Shown here: piece by piece, positions 17,990 through 27,520 of the stretch
Position numbering within the stretch: position 1 is the first letter of the stretch
Layout of the letters: every line of letters begins with the position of its first letter
Origin: Chloroflexota bacterium
GTDB taxonomy: Bacteria > Chloroflexota > Limnocylindria > Limnocylindrales > CSP1-4
Assembly (NCBI GenBank): GCA_021783095.1
Contig: JAJXUG010000013.1
Coordinates: 25,451-89,450 of the forward strand
Length of the DNA: 64,000 bases
Direction: 5' to 3'
Translations under genes and position numbers: made by a program
The notes under the pieces: model-generated
Told to the model about the DNA's origin: nothing
What the model saw: the letters and a program-made list of their open reading frames with translations, nothing else
The model's database searches: none

Positions 17990-18864
17990 CGTCCGGAGCG
18001 CCGCTCACCGGCCGTGGGGACGGCTCGCCGCTGGCCCCTGACGGCCTCGACGCGACGGTCGTGCTGCTGCGGCACGGCGAGAGCGAGTGGATCCGCGAGG
18101 GCCGGTTCCAGGGCCAGGCCGAGGCGCCGCTGTCGGCCCTCGGGCGGCGGCAGGCCGCGCTCGCGGGCGAGCGGCTGGCCCGGCCCCACGCCTCCCCGGC
18201 GCTGCCCGTTCCTGGCGGCCTGCCCCGCGAGATCGTCCACTCGCCGCTGGGCAGGGCGGCCGACACGGCGCGGGCCGTGGCCCTGGCGATGGCCGACCTC
18301 CGGACCGGGGGCGAGGCCGACGCCGCCGGCCCTCCCCTCCCCGTCCTGCGCCCCGAGCCCGGGCTCCTCGAGATCGGTCAGGGCGTGTGGGAGGGCGTGA
18401 CCGCCGACGAGATCGGGCGCCGCTGGCCCGCCGAGATCGCCGGCTGGCGCCGGGACCCGCTGGCCATGCACGCGCCTGGCGGCGAGTCCGTCGCCGAGGT
18501 GGACGCCCGGGTGCGCCCCGCCCTGGCGCGCGTGCTCGACGAGCTGGGGCGCGATTACCCTCGCGGCACCACGGACCGCCCGCAGGTCCACGGGTACAGC
18601 GGGGCCGGCCAGCCGGCAGCCCAGCCGTGGTCTGTGCTCGTGGCCCATGACGGCGTGTTCAAGGTGGTCATGCTCGCCCTGCTCGACCTGCCGCTCTCGA
18701 AGTTCTGGTCGTTCTCGCTGGGCCTGACGGGGATCTCCGTGGTGGAGATCCGGGGCGGGCGCCCCGTGCTCCGGGCGCACAACTGGACCGGCCACCTCGC
18801 GCCCATCGAGGACGAGCTGGAGCGCGAGATCGCCGACCGCCGGTCGCGGTCCGGGGCGATGTAG
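17986..18864 (+). CDS. Histidine phosphatase (phosphoglycerate-mutase-like), candidate phosphoserine phosphatase
   Basis: 292 residues, GTG start overlapping the serA stop. LLRHGESEWIREGRFQGQAEAPLSALGRRQA carries the RHG catalytic motif (His about residue 30); the second catalytic His is in VLVAHDGVFKVVMLALL (~222) and an active-site Arg/Glu region in ASPALP...HSPLGRAADTA and LLEIGQGVWEG. Longer than typical cofactor-dependent mutases because of loops. Metal-independent phosphoserine phosphatases (iPSP) belong to this superfamily, and translational coupling to serA makes that the best guess. A broad-specificity phosphatase is the alternative. Confidence 0.85.
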   Translation: MTSGAPLTGRGDGSPLAPDGLDATVVLLRHGESEWIREGRFQGQAEAPLSALGRRQAALAGERLARPHASPALPVPGGLPREIVHSPLGRAADTARAVALAMADLRTGGEADAAGPPLPVLRPEPGLLEIGQGVWEGVTADEIGRRWPAEIAGWRRDPLAMHAPGGESVAEVDARVRPALARVLDELGRDYPRGTTDRPQVHGYSGAGQPAAQPWSVLVAHDGVFKVVMLALLDLPLSKFWSFSLGLTGISVVEIRGGRPVLRAHNWTGHLAPIEDELEREIADRRSRSGAM

Positions 18865-18921
18865 CCCCGACCTCGCCCCTCACCCGGGGACCCGCACCAG
18901 CGCGCCCGCGGGGACCCCGCC

Positions 18922-21246
18922 TCAGCGCCGCCGCCGGCGCCGCAGGATCCGCGCGAACACCAGCCGGGTCAGGGACAGCCGGAGGCGCCGCATCGCCGAC
19001 GCCACGGCCTGCTCGTGCTCGGGCGGGAGCTGGACCCGGGCGTAGGTCGTCTCCACCTTCGCCTCGGCCACCGTCCGGATGTCGGGTCTCGCCACCGGGA
19101 CCAGCTCGCCGAGCGAGGTCGCGTACTCGTACACGGTCTCCGTCGGGCGCTGCGCGAAGCCGAACCGCGACGCCAGCCGCGACACCGCGCTCCACGCCGT
19201 GTCTGGGCTCACCTCGCCGCGCGGCCCGCGCCACCACGCCACCACGATCAGGGAGCCGAGGCCGAGCAGGAGGAGCCCCGCGAGGAGGACGGCCAGCGCC
19301 CGGTCGGTGGACTGGGACGGCGGCAGCGGCGTCACGCCACTCGATCCCTCGGCGGGGACCGTGCGGCGGGTGGGGGCCGGCTTGATCGGCCCCTCGTCCG
19401 GGGTCTGGAGCGGCGCCGCGGCGGATGGCACGGGAGCGCCCACCGGGATCGGGGCCGGCCGCCCCACGCCGCCGCCGGTCGGGTCGAAGGGGATCCAGCC
19501 GTAGCCCGGGAAGAAGACCTCGACCCACGCGTGGGCCTGGCGGTTGAGGACCGTCTCCTGCCCGCCCACGATCGCCGACGGCAGGAACCCCTGGACGAGC
19601 CGGGTCGGGATGGGGTTGGACGGGTTGGCGGCCCGGAGCAGGATCGCCATCGTGGACGCGTAGTGCAGGCAGTAGCCCTCGCGGTACTGGGCGAAGCACT
19701 CGACGGCGCTCGCACTCTGGCAGTTCACGCCCCGGACGTCGGTGGTGTAGGTGAAGGGCCCGTCGCGCAGGTACTGCTGCATGGTGTTGGCCAGGTCGTA
19801 CGGGTTCTTGCTCGGCGACTTGGCCATCACCGTCTGGAGCAGCTCCCGGGCGTACGGCCCCAGTGAGCCCTGGGGGACCTGCGTGTACTCGGCCGTGACG
19901 TCCGCGGGATAGACCGTCGAGGCCGCGCGGAGCTTGTTCTGGGTGATGCCGTTCACGTCGGTGAGGCGCGGCACCAGGGCGGTCGCCGTGTACGCCGTGT
20001 CCGGCGCGACGTCGTCGTAGGCGAACCAGCCCTCGACGCCGCTGATGGCGAGGCTGGACGGCATCCCCACCGTGGACGCCAGCCCCGGCGTGAGGAGCCT
20101 GGTGTCGTGGTAGCCGACCGGCTGGACGGCCACCGAGACCTTGGCGTAGAGGTCCGGCGCCGGGACCTCGGGCGAGCCGAGGAGCAGCGAGGCGTCGGCG
20201 GGCACGTTGGCGGTCCGGGGGTCTGACTGGAGCCAGCCGCCGAGCGCGAACTGGTCGTACGTCGCCGCCCGCCACGGGAGGCCGGCGGCGGAGGACGGCA
20301 CGGAGGCGGTGAACGCCACGCCGTCGTCGCTGAACCACTGGGCCGAGATGCGCGCCGACGAGCCGAACGAGACCCCGCCGCCGCCGCGCAGGTCGCCGCC
20401 GGTGGGGAACAGGCGGCCCACTTGCTCGCCGATCTGGATCAGCTGGGTCCGCAGCCCGCCCCAGGCGCCGGCGAGCGGGCTCGAGGCGGCCCGCTGGGTC
20501 AGCACCAGGGCGCCGAGCATCGCGAGGATGATGAACACCGTGCCGCCGCGCAGGTACAGGAAGGCGACGGACCCCGGGTCGCCGATCCGCCGCCGTGCCC
20601 ACGCGAGACGCTCCCCGAACGTGTGCATCTGGATCAGCAGGAACAGCGAGACGGCGGCGTACAGCACGAGCCAGCCGAGCTGGTCGCGGTTCGTGAGCGC
20701 CATGTTCGCCAGCAGCACGAGCCCCACCACGACGACCGCCGAGAGCGGACGGCGGTGGCCGAAGACGGCGTACGAGCCGAACTGCATCGTCCCCCACACC
20801 AGGCCGCCCAGCACCAGGACGTAGTGGACCTCCTGGGTGGTGAACTCGAGGTTGCGGACGGTGAGGTCGAGGTAGGCCTGGACGGTGCCGTCGGCGGTGA
20901 CGCGGAACGCCTGGGCGGGGCTCGCGCCGGGCATCACGGCCCAGCCCGCGATGATCGGGATCAGCAGCCCCGCCAGCACCGCCCCGATGATGTGCGTCGT
21001 CCGGCGGCCCCAGCCGAGCTTCGGCCCGGCGAACCCGACCAGGGCGCCCAGCACCGCGATCTCCGAGAGGCAGTCGGTGAGGTACCCGCGGCCGTTGACC
21101 CACGCCGGCTCGTCGATCGCCGTCCCGATGATCAGGGCGAGCAGTGTCACCAGGACGACGACGGACCACCCCTCCTCGGGCGCCCATCGGAGGACGCGGC
21201 CCTCCGCCTCGTCCCACCGCACCCGGGCCCCGTGCACAGCAGTCAT
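18922..21246 (-). CDS. TgpA-like transmembrane transglutaminase
   Basis: 774 residues. Several N-terminal membrane spans (about 30-230), a large extracytoplasmic part, and a transglutaminase core with Cys in GYCLHYASTMAILLRAA (~526), His in QAHAWVEVFFPGYGWIPFDPTGGG (~570) and the Asp in the same segment: a full Cys-His-Asp triad. A further span (~640-660, LLAGLLLLGLGSLIVVAWW) precedes a DUF4129-like cytoplasmic tail. Start overlaps the DUF58 stop (ATGA). In moxR-DUF58-TgpA operons the three proteins are thought to work on membrane complex assembly or peptide modification; the substrate is unknown. Confidence 0.9.
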   Translation of the reverse strand: MTAVHGARVRWDEAEGRVLRWAPEEGWSVVVLVTLLALIIGTAIDEPAWVNGRGYLTDCLSEIAVLGALVGFAGPKLGWGRRTTHIIGAVLAGLLIPIIAGWAVMPGASPAQAFRVTADGTVQAYLDLTVRNLEFTTQEVHYVLVLGGLVWGTMQFGSYAVFGHRRPLSAVVVVGLVLLANMALTNRDQLGWLVLYAAVSLFLLIQMHTFGERLAWARRRIGDPGSVAFLYLRGGTVFIILAMLGALVLTQRAASSPLAGAWGGLRTQLIQIGEQVGRLFPTGGDLRGGGGVSFGSSARISAQWFSDDGVAFTASVPSSAAGLPWRAATYDQFALGGWLQSDPRTANVPADASLLLGSPEVPAPDLYAKVSVAVQPVGYHDTRLLTPGLASTVGMPSSLAISGVEGWFAYDDVAPDTAYTATALVPRLTDVNGITQNKLRAASTVYPADVTAEYTQVPQGSLGPYARELLQTVMAKSPSKNPYDLANTMQQYLRDGPFTYTTDVRGVNCQSASAVECFAQYREGYCLHYASTMAILLRAANPSNPIPTRLVQGFLPSAIVGGQETVLNRQAHAWVEVFFPGYGWIPFDPTGGGVGRPAPIPVGAPVPSAAAPLQTPDEGPIKPAPTRRTVPAEGSSGVTPLPPSQSTDRALAVLLAGLLLLGLGSLIVVAWWRGPRGEVSPDTAWSAVSRLASRFGFAQRPTETVYEYATSLGELVPVARPDIRTVAEAKVETTYARVQLPPEHEQAVASAMRRLRLSLTRLVFARILRRRRRR

Positions 21247-22457
21247 GCGACGAGCACCTCGCCCAGACGGCGCGACGGGCCGATGACGTAGGTCGGGATC
21301 TCGAACTCGGCGAGGGTGTGGCGCAGGGCCCGGGACCTCTGGCGCACCGCGTCGCCGTCGAGGTCGCTGGCGTCGGGGTCGAACTGCGACTGGTCCAGCG
21401 AGATGACCACCACGCCGACCCCGCGGGACCGCAGCGACGCCAGGGGACGGATGAACGACGGGTCCTGCGTGGCGGTGATCACGACCGCGGTCATGCCCCG
21501 GCGCAGCCGGGCGAGGCCGGTCACCAGCACCTCGTCAAGGGTCGTGCTGCCGTCGGCCTCGACGGCCGCGAGGAGCTGGAGGATCTTGAGCCGCTGGCGC
21601 GCCCCGCGGTCGGCGGGGATCACGGTGGTCCGGTGCCCGCTCACGGTGAGGCCGACGGCGCGGTTCTCGCCGATCGCCTTGTCCGCGATCGAGGCCGCCG
21701 CGCGCACGGCCACTTCGGTCGTGGAGTGCTCGCCCTCGCCGACCTCCAGCTCCACGTCGAGGTCCAGGACCAGCCAGACGTCGGTCGTCTGCTCGAGCTC
21801 GAACTCCTTGACGAAGATCTCGCCGCTGCGCGCGGTCGTCCGCCAGTGGATGCGGTTCATGGAGTCGCCCGGGGCATACGGGCGCACGGTGGTCGCGAGC
21901 GGGGTCGTCTGCAGCGTGCGCTCGGGAGAGGCGTTCGCGCCCTCGATGCTCGCGGGCGGCAGGCGCCAGAACGGCAGCGCGTCGATGCGCGGGTAGACCA
22001 CCAGGGTGATGCCGTGGCCGACGCCGGCGGACGCCTCGAAGAACCCGAACGGGTCGCCGGTGCGCACCTGGAGCGGGTCGATGCGGAAGTGCCCGCGCTG
22101 GGCCAGCGGGATGCGGACCATCCAGGACCGCTCGCCCCGGCCGCCGAGCGAGAGGGCGCGCCCTGGCAGCCCGTCCGGCAGCGAGGTGGGGTTGTGCACC
22201 TCGAGCCACGGCTTCGGCAGCCGTCCGGTGTTGCGGACCGTGTAGGTGATCCGCAGCCGGTCGCCGACGTGCCCGGTGAGCTGGCTCACGGCGTAGCCGG
22301 CCTCGAGGTCCGCGAGGCCCAGCCGCGTGATGATGTAGCTGCCGCCGCCGACGAGCAGGCCGAGGTACACGAGGAAGAACAGGAACGCGTACCCGGTCGA
22401 GAACGCCGCGACCGCGATCACGATGGCGAGGCCCAGGAGCTGCAGCCGACGAACCAT
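21243..22457 (-). CDS. DUF58-domain membrane protein
   Basis: 404 residues, ATG preceded by GGGGAAGG. Two hydrophobic segments at the N-terminus (~6-45), then a beta-rich region (RGHFRIDPLQVRTGDPFGFF) and the DUF58 hallmark RPYAPGDSMNRIHWRTTARSGEIFVKEFE, followed by a von Willebrand A-like fold with DLDVE. MoxR ATPases and DUF58 proteins are usually neighbours and act together in a chaperone-like way, by analogy with Mg-chelatase subunits. The stop overlaps the next gene. Confidence 0.9.
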   Translation of the reverse strand: MVRRLQLLGLAIVIAVAAFSTGYAFLFFLVYLGLLVGGGSYIITRLGLADLEAGYAVSQLTGHVGDRLRITYTVRNTGRLPKPWLEVHNPTSLPDGLPGRALSLGGRGERSWMVRIPLAQRGHFRIDPLQVRTGDPFGFFEASAGVGHGITLVVYPRIDALPFWRLPPASIEGANASPERTLQTTPLATTVRPYAPGDSMNRIHWRTTARSGEIFVKEFELEQTTDVWLVLDLDVELEVGEGEHSTTEVAVRAAASIADKAIGENRAVGLTVSGHRTTVIPADRGARQRLKILQLLAAVEADGSTTLDEVLVTGLARLRRGMTAVVITATQDPSFIRPLASLRSRGVGVVVISLDQSQFDPDASDLDGDAVRQRSRALRHTLAEFEIPTYVIGPSRRLGEVLVA

Positions 22458-22476
22458 CGTCGTGCCTTCCCCGCCG

Positions 22477-23466
22477 CTAGTCTGCGACCGCGCTCGGGCT
22501 GGTCTCGCGCGGCCCCCCGACGGTGCGGCGGGCCGATTCGATGGGCGTCGAATCGAGCAGCTCCCGGACGACATGGGCCGACGACACGTCGTGGATCGTG
22601 CTGGCGGTCTTGATGATCACCCGGTGGGCCAGCGCGGGCTCGGCGAGCGCCTTGACGTCGTCGGGGATCACATAGTCGCGGCCCAGCAGCCCGGCGAGCG
22701 CCTGCGATGCCCGGTACAGGGAGATCGACCCGCGCGGGCTGGCGCCCAGGTAGACGTCGGGGTGGGCGCGCGTCGACGACACGAGCCGGACGATGTAGCT
22801 CGCGACCACCGGGTCCACATAGATGTCGCGGACCGCCGCCTGGAGGCCACGGAGCTCGTCGCCGGTGCACACCTCCTCGAGGTCGTCGAGCGGGTGCGTG
22901 ACCTTCTGGGCGTCGAGCACGCGGAGCTCGTCCGCCAGCGCCGGGTACCCGAGCCGGATCCGGAGCATGAAGCGATCGAGCTGCGCCTCGGGCAGGGCGA
23001 ACGTGCCCTCGTACTCGATGGGGTTCTGCGTCGCGATGACCAGGAACGGGTCGGGCATCTGGTGGGTCACGCCGTCGATCGTGGCCTGGCGCTCGTCCAT
23101 GCACTCGAGCAGCGCGCTCTGGGTCTTGGGCGTGGCCCGGTTGATCTCGTCGGCGAGCACCACCTGGCTCATGATCGGGCCCGGCCGGAACTCGAACTCC
23201 TGGGTCTTCTGGTTGTAGATCGACAGGCCGGTCACGTCGGACGGCAGCAGGTCGGGCGTGAACTGGATCCGGCGGAAGGTGCAGCCGAGGCTCCGGGCGA
23301 TGGACTTGGCGAGCACGGTCTTGCCCGTCCCCGGCACGTCCTCGATCAGGACGTGGCCCCGGCACAGGAGCGCGACCAGCGCGAGGCGCACCTCCTGGTG
23401 CTTGCCCACGATGACCCGCTCGACATTGTCGAGGACTCTGTCGCCGATGGTTGCGATGCTGCCCAT
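22477..23466 (-). CDS. MoxR-family AAA+ ATPase
   Basis: 329 residues from the ATG with GGGAG upstream. [21 protein letters not shown] is Walker [21 protein letters not shown] is Walker [25 protein letters not shown] holds sensor 1 and the arginine region, and [18 protein letters not shown] is the MoxR sensor-2 segment. Cytoplasmic chaperone-like ATPase. First gene of the moxR-DUF58-transglutaminase operon; 245 bases of non-coding DNA before it should hold the promoter. Confidence 0.93.
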   Translation of the reverse strand: MGSIATIGDRVLDNVERVIVGKHQEVRLALVALLCRGHVLIEDVPGTGKTVLAKSIARSLGCTFRRIQFTPDLLPSDVTGLSIYNQKTQEFEFRPGPIMSQVVLADEINRATPKTQSALLECMDERQATIDGVTHQMPDPFLVIATQNPIEYEGTFALPEAQLDRFMLRIRLGYPALADELRVLDAQKVTHPLDDLEEVCTGDELRGLQAAVRDIYVDPVVASYIVRLVSSTRAHPDVYLGASPRGSISLYRASQALAGLLGRDYVIPDDVKALAEPALAHRVIIKTASTIHDVSSAHVVRELLDSTPIESARRTVGGPRETSPSAVAD

Positions 23467-23711
23467 TGGACTCCCGTCGTGATGGCGGCCACGCCGCGTG
23501 CTCCCTCTCGAGCCGAGGACTGGCCCGACAACATCCCCTCGGGCGCCGCTCCACGGGAACGGGGGACGACGCCGTGCGACTGCCGGGAGTGTACGGCGCG
23601 TGGCAGAAACCGGTTCTCCCCGCGCGGGCCTCGGACGCTGTGCGCGCGATGCCAGTGACGACGTCGGGCGCCCCAGCCGTGTTCCACACGGGTCCCGCGG
23701 CGATGGCCCGC

Positions 23712-23942
23712 TCAGCCGCGGAACAGCGTCATCGCCCCGACCCAGAGCACCATCAGGCACCCGATCGCGGCCATCGTGGCAAGGAACGCCTCGCCGCCCG
23801 CGAACGAGGCGGCGGCGACAACGGCGAACAGGCCGGCCATGACGAGCGCGACCGCGGCCATGCCGATCCGCTCGAGCAGGGGCCGCCGACGGGCCGCTGC
23901 CGACCGGTCCTGCTCCCCCGGGGGGTTCGGGAGATTGTCCAC
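23712..23942 (-). CDS. Small two-TM membrane protein
   Basis: 76 residues, GTG start. A polar, Arg-rich N-terminus (~25 residues) is followed by two spans ([20 protein letters not shown] and [19 protein letters not shown]). It begins 33 bases after the PBP gene and may be the last gene of the cell-wall operon. No family recognised. Confidence 0.6.
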   Translation of the reverse strand: MDNLPNPPGEQDRSAAARRRPLLERIGMAAVALVMAGLFAVVAAASFAGGEAFLATMAAIGCLMVLWVGAMTLFRG

Positions 23943-23975
23943 CAGCGCAGCCTACAGGCCCGCTCAAGCCCGCGC

Positions 23976-25598
23976 CTACGGGCGCCCGTACAGCGTGAAG
24001 TACTGGGCGAGCAGATTCCCGGCCAGCGGAGCCGCCCGTTCCCCGCCCCTGCCGCCCTGCTCCACGACCACCGCGATGGCGACCTTCGGGTGGTCCACCG
24101 GCGCGAACCCGATGAACCACGAGTTCGGCTCGCCGGTCCCGCCGAGCTGCGCCGTGCCGGACTTGCCGGCGGTCGGGATCCCGGGCACCGCCGCGCCAGT
24201 GGTGAACAGCCGCCCGAGGTCCCCCTCGACCGCCTGCTCCATCGCCTGCTTGATCGCCCCCGCGTCCTCGGACGAGAGCACCCGGCGCCAGGTGTCAGGA
24301 GCGATCGTCCTGGCGCCGGACGAGGTCCCGGTGAGCGCCGTCACGAGGTGTGGCTTCATTAGCCAGCCGTCGTCGGCGACCACGCCCGCCACCAGCGCCA
24401 TCTGCAGCGGCGTCACGACCGCCTCGCCCTGCCCGAACGCCGCGGATGCGAGCTCGGCGTCGTCGGCGAACCCACCGGGCGCCGAGCCCTGCCCATTGGT
24501 GAGCCGGCTGGGCGCGGTGGGCAGGTCGAACGGGAGGGGCTGCCCGAAGCCCAGCTTCGACGCCTCCGACACGAACCGCGCGCCACCGATCTGGATGCCC
24601 GTCAGGGCGTACCAGATGTTGCAGCTCACCTCGGTGGCGCCGTAGAGGTCGAGCGCACGGCCGTCCGTCTGGGGGTGGTGGCCGTCCGTGATCCGGAACC
24701 CGTCCACGAGGAGCCCGGTCTTCTCCGCTGCGGGCTGCTGCGGGTAGGTCGTGGACGGGGTGATGGCGCCGCTGTCCAGCCCGGCGATCGCGGTGACGAT
24801 CTTGAGGACGCTCCCCGGCACGTACTGGCCCAGCGTGGCGCGCGGGAGCAGTGGCAGGTCCTTGTTGGCCTGGAGCGCCTTCATCGTGGCGGCCGCGGTC
24901 GCGGGATTGGCGATGGCGGATGCGTTGAACGTGGGGGTCGACGCGAGGGCCAGCACCTCGCCAGTCGTCGGGTCGAGCATCACGACCGCGCCCCGGTCGG
25001 TCCCGAGGCCGGCCACGGCGGCGCGCTGGAGCCGCAGGTCGAGCGACAGCTGGAGGCCCAGCACCTGGTTGGCGTTGGGGAACAGCTTGCCGGTCAGGCC
25101 AGCCAAGGGGTCGCCGGTGGTCAGTCCGAGGAGCTGCGCGTTGTAGGCGCGCTCGAGGCCGGCCGTGCCGAACTGGGCGGACGCATAGCCCACGACGTCG
25201 CTCACGCTGGGATCGCGGTACTGGCGCTGCGCCTCGCCGTTCTTGTCGCGCACGCTGCGCGCCAGCCAGGTGCCGCTGCGGTCGACGATCTGGCCGCGCA
25301 GTGTCCGCCGGGCGGCGGCGATGACCGACGGGTTGTCCGGCCGGGTCGAGAGCCGCTGGGCCTCGATGACCTGCCACCAGCCCGCGCCCACCGCGAGGAC
25401 CGCGAAGGCCAGGACCAGCGCGATCCCGGTCCGGACGATGTTGGCGCCGACCGGCCGGGCGCCGCGGGCCGAGGAGCCGGGTGTCGGCGACCAGCCTGCG
25501 GTCCCGACCGGCGCGGGCGTGGGGCCCTCGGCGTCGTCGAGCACCCATCCCCGGCCCTCGTCCCAGGGCTCGCGCGGGGTCGGCGGCTCGGCCGTCAT
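23976..25598 (-). CDS. Class B penicillin-binding protein (PbpA/FtsI-like transpeptidase)
   Basis: 540 residues: Pro/Gly-rich cytoplasmic N-terminus (~50), one membrane anchor ([17 protein letters not shown]), a PBP dimer-like domain, and the transpeptidase domain. The active-site motifs are all present: SxxK as PGSVLK (~268), SxN as EVSCN (~333) and KTG-box as GKSGTAQ (~488). It cross-links peptidoglycan outside the membrane. The ATGA overlap with the SEDS gene means coupled translation; SEDS and class B PBPs form a polymerase-transpeptidase pair. Resembles actinobacterial PbpA by context. Confidence 0.92.
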   Translation of the reverse strand: MTAEPPTPREPWDEGRGWVLDDAEGPTPAPVGTAGWSPTPGSSARGARPVGANIVRTGIALVLAFAVLAVGAGWWQVIEAQRLSTRPDNPSVIAAARRTLRGQIVDRSGTWLARSVRDKNGEAQRQYRDPSVSDVVGYASAQFGTAGLERAYNAQLLGLTTGDPLAGLTGKLFPNANQVLGLQLSLDLRLQRAAVAGLGTDRGAVVMLDPTTGEVLALASTPTFNASAIANPATAAATMKALQANKDLPLLPRATLGQYVPGSVLKIVTAIAGLDSGAITPSTTYPQQPAAEKTGLLVDGFRITDGHHPQTDGRALDLYGATEVSCNIWYALTGIQIGGARFVSEASKLGFGQPLPFDLPTAPSRLTNGQGSAPGGFADDAELASAAFGQGEAVVTPLQMALVAGVVADDGWLMKPHLVTALTGTSSGARTIAPDTWRRVLSSEDAGAIKQAMEQAVEGDLGRLFTTGAAVPGIPTAGKSGTAQLGGTGEPNSWFIGFAPVDHPKVAIAVVVEQGGRGGERAAPLAGNLLAQYFTLYGRP

Positions 25599-27055
25599 CG
25601 CGTCCTCCTCCGCCCCGGCAGACCGCGCCAGCGTCGCCGTCTCGGCGGGGGCGGCGGCACGGCCCCGCGGTCGGAGAGCGCCAGCAGCAGCCCCACCGCG
25701 AGCGCGTTGGCGAGCAGCGACGACCCGCCGTACGAGATGAACGGCAGCGTGATCCCGGTCAGCGGGATGAGCTTGAGGTTGCCGGCCGCGATGATGAACG
25801 CCTGGATTCCGATCACCAGCGAAAGCCCGGCCGCGAGCAGCGCCCGGAACTCGTCATGGGCGGTTGCCGCGATCCGCAGCCCGCGCTCCACGATCACCAG
25901 GTACAGCCCGAAGATCGCGAGCAGGCCCACGAGGCCCAGCTCCTCGCCCAGCGCGGCGAGCGGGTAGTCAGTGTGGACCGCCGGCACGGGCAGGTGGCCG
26001 GCGATCGTCGGCAGGCCCGCTCCCAGCCCCACGCCCAGCAGCCCCCCGCGGGCGAAGGCGTACAGCGCCTGGACGGTCTGGAAGCCGCTGCCCAGGGGGT
26101 CGCGGAACGGGTCGAGCCAGTTGTCGACGCGCTGCTGGACGTGGCCGAACAGCTGGTACAGCACGAACGAGCCGGCGAGGAACAGGACCATCCCGCCGAT
26201 CACGAACGACAGGCGCCCGGTGGCCACGAACAGCAGGGCGAGGAACACGGCGAAGAACAGGAGGGCGGCGCCGAGGTCGCCCTGGACCACGACCACGCCC
26301 AGCGCGATGGCCCACATGGCCACCATCGGAGCGAGGTACGGGATGGGCGGCAGGCGCAGGGGGCCGATCCTGGTGCTCTCCTCGGCCAGCAGCGAGCGGT
26401 TCTCCGAGAGGTAGGCCGCGAGGAACACCACCAGGATCACCTTGAGCAGTTCGGACGGCTGCCCGCTGATTGGCCCGATCGAGAGCGTCAGCCGCTCCCC
26501 GTTCGTGTCTGTGCCGAACACGAACGTCATCGCCAGCAGCGCGACGCCCGCCGCTGCCCATGTGTACTTGTACGCGCGGAGCCAATGGTCCGAGCGGACC
26601 AGCAGCGCCAGCGTCGCGGTCACCGCGAGCGAGATCAGCAGCCACAGCAGCTGGAGCTGGCCGAGGCGCAGCTCGAAGGACCCGAGCGACTGCGTGACCA
26701 GGTCCTGCGGCAGCCGCTGCATCAGCAGCAGGCCGATGCCGCCCAGCATCGCGACGGCAGGCAGCAGGACCTGGTCGGTCCGGCGCCCGGCGAGCACGAA
26801 CACGATGTGGACGACGAGGAGCGCGCCGAGATAGACGCCCAGCCCACGGGGATCGGGCGGGGCGAAGCCGAACGCGCCCAGCTTCTCGCCGCCGGCCTGC
26901 GCCTTGAGCCAGTGCTCGGTCGCCCCCAGCGAAGCCCCGCCGACAAGGAGCGCCATGGCCACGATGGCCAGCAGGCCGAACTCGACGGGGCGGGGGCGCG
27001 GCCGGATGCGGGGCAGCTGCCTCGACGTCGGACGCGCCTGCGCGAGCGCGCTCAC
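25595..27055 (-). CDS. SEDS-family peptidoglycan polymerase (RodA/FtsW)
   Basis: 486 residues, GTG start, about twelve membrane spans. Conserved SEDS features: QPSELLKVILVVFLAAYL, VVVQGDLGAALLFF (carrying the catalytic-type Asp), ALGEELGLVG and the C-terminal LPFISYGGSSLLAN. It polymerises lipid II together with the class B PBP encoded immediately downstream. Placement after fhaA and fhaB mirrors actinobacterial rodA rather than the dcw cluster, so the RodA role is more likely than FtsW. Confidence 0.92.
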   Translation of the reverse strand: MSALAQARPTSRQLPRIRPRPRPVEFGLLAIVAMALLVGGASLGATEHWLKAQAGGEKLGAFGFAPPDPRGLGVYLGALLVVHIVFVLAGRRTDQVLLPAVAMLGGIGLLLMQRLPQDLVTQSLGSFELRLGQLQLLWLLISLAVTATLALLVRSDHWLRAYKYTWAAAGVALLAMTFVFGTDTNGERLTLSIGPISGQPSELLKVILVVFLAAYLSENRSLLAEESTRIGPLRLPPIPYLAPMVAMWAIALGVVVVQGDLGAALLFFAVFLALLFVATGRLSFVIGGMVLFLAGSFVLYQLFGHVQQRVDNWLDPFRDPLGSGFQTVQALYAFARGGLLGVGLGAGLPTIAGHLPVPAVHTDYPLAALGEELGLVGLLAIFGLYLVIVERGLRIAATAHDEFRALLAAGLSLVIGIQAFIIAAGNLKLIPLTGITLPFISYGGSSLLANALAVGLLLALSDRGAVPPPPPRRRRWRGLPGRRRTR

Positions 27056-27083
27056 GAGCGGCCCCGGGCGCTCGTGCGGCCGC

Positions 27084-27518
27084 TCACGAGTGGCCCCGGT
27101 CGAGGCGGAAGCGCACCTCGCCGACCTGCAGCTGGTCGCCGAAACCGAGCGCGGTCGGGCCCGCCACCAGCACGCCGTTCACGTAGGTGCCGTTGGTGCT
27201 GCCGCGGTCCTCCACGTACCAGACCCGGCCCCGGAACGTCAGGACGGCGTGCTCGGTTGACGCGAACGGGTCGTCCACGATCACGGTGTTCGTGAGATCG
27301 CGCCCCAGCGTGGTGACCGCGTCGAGCGGATAGGAGGCACCCGGGGCGGGCTCGCCGCGCGGCGAGGCCACCACCACCAAGCGCCCCAGCTCGGCCGGCC
27401 CGCGAGCGGCGGTGCGGAGGTCGCGCAGCAGGACCCGGGCCACCGCGAACAGGAAGATGTAGATCAGCCCGAGGAACAGCAGCCGCAGGACCCAGAGCGC
27501 CAGGACGAAGCCGTCCAC
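27084..27518 (-). CDS. fhaB: FhaB-like membrane-anchored FHA-domain protein
   Basis: 144 residues, GTG start. An N-terminal membrane span (ALWVLRLLFLGLIYIFLFAVARVLL) is followed by an FHA phosphothreonine-binding domain with TLGRDLTNTVIVDDPFASTEHAVL and DRGSTNGTYVNG, which keep the Arg, Ser-x-x-His and Asn residues that hold phosphothreonine. In actinobacteria FhaB (FipA) links Ser/Thr kinase signals to division and wall growth. Two bases separate it from fhaA. Confidence 0.88.
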   Translation of the reverse strand: MDGFVLALWVLRLLFLGLIYIFLFAVARVLLRDLRTAARGPAELGRLVVVASPRGEPAPGASYPLDAVTTLGRDLTNTVIVDDPFASTEHAVLTFRGRVWYVEDRGSTNGTYVNGVLVAGPTALGFGDQLQVGEVRFRLDRGHS

Positions 27519-27520
27519 GG

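Noticed and set aside
24795-24815. Transpeptidase Ser motif of the PBP looked altered (PGSVLK rather than PGSTFK)
   Set aside because: The SxxK pattern is kept and SxN and KSGTA are intact, so activity is expected.
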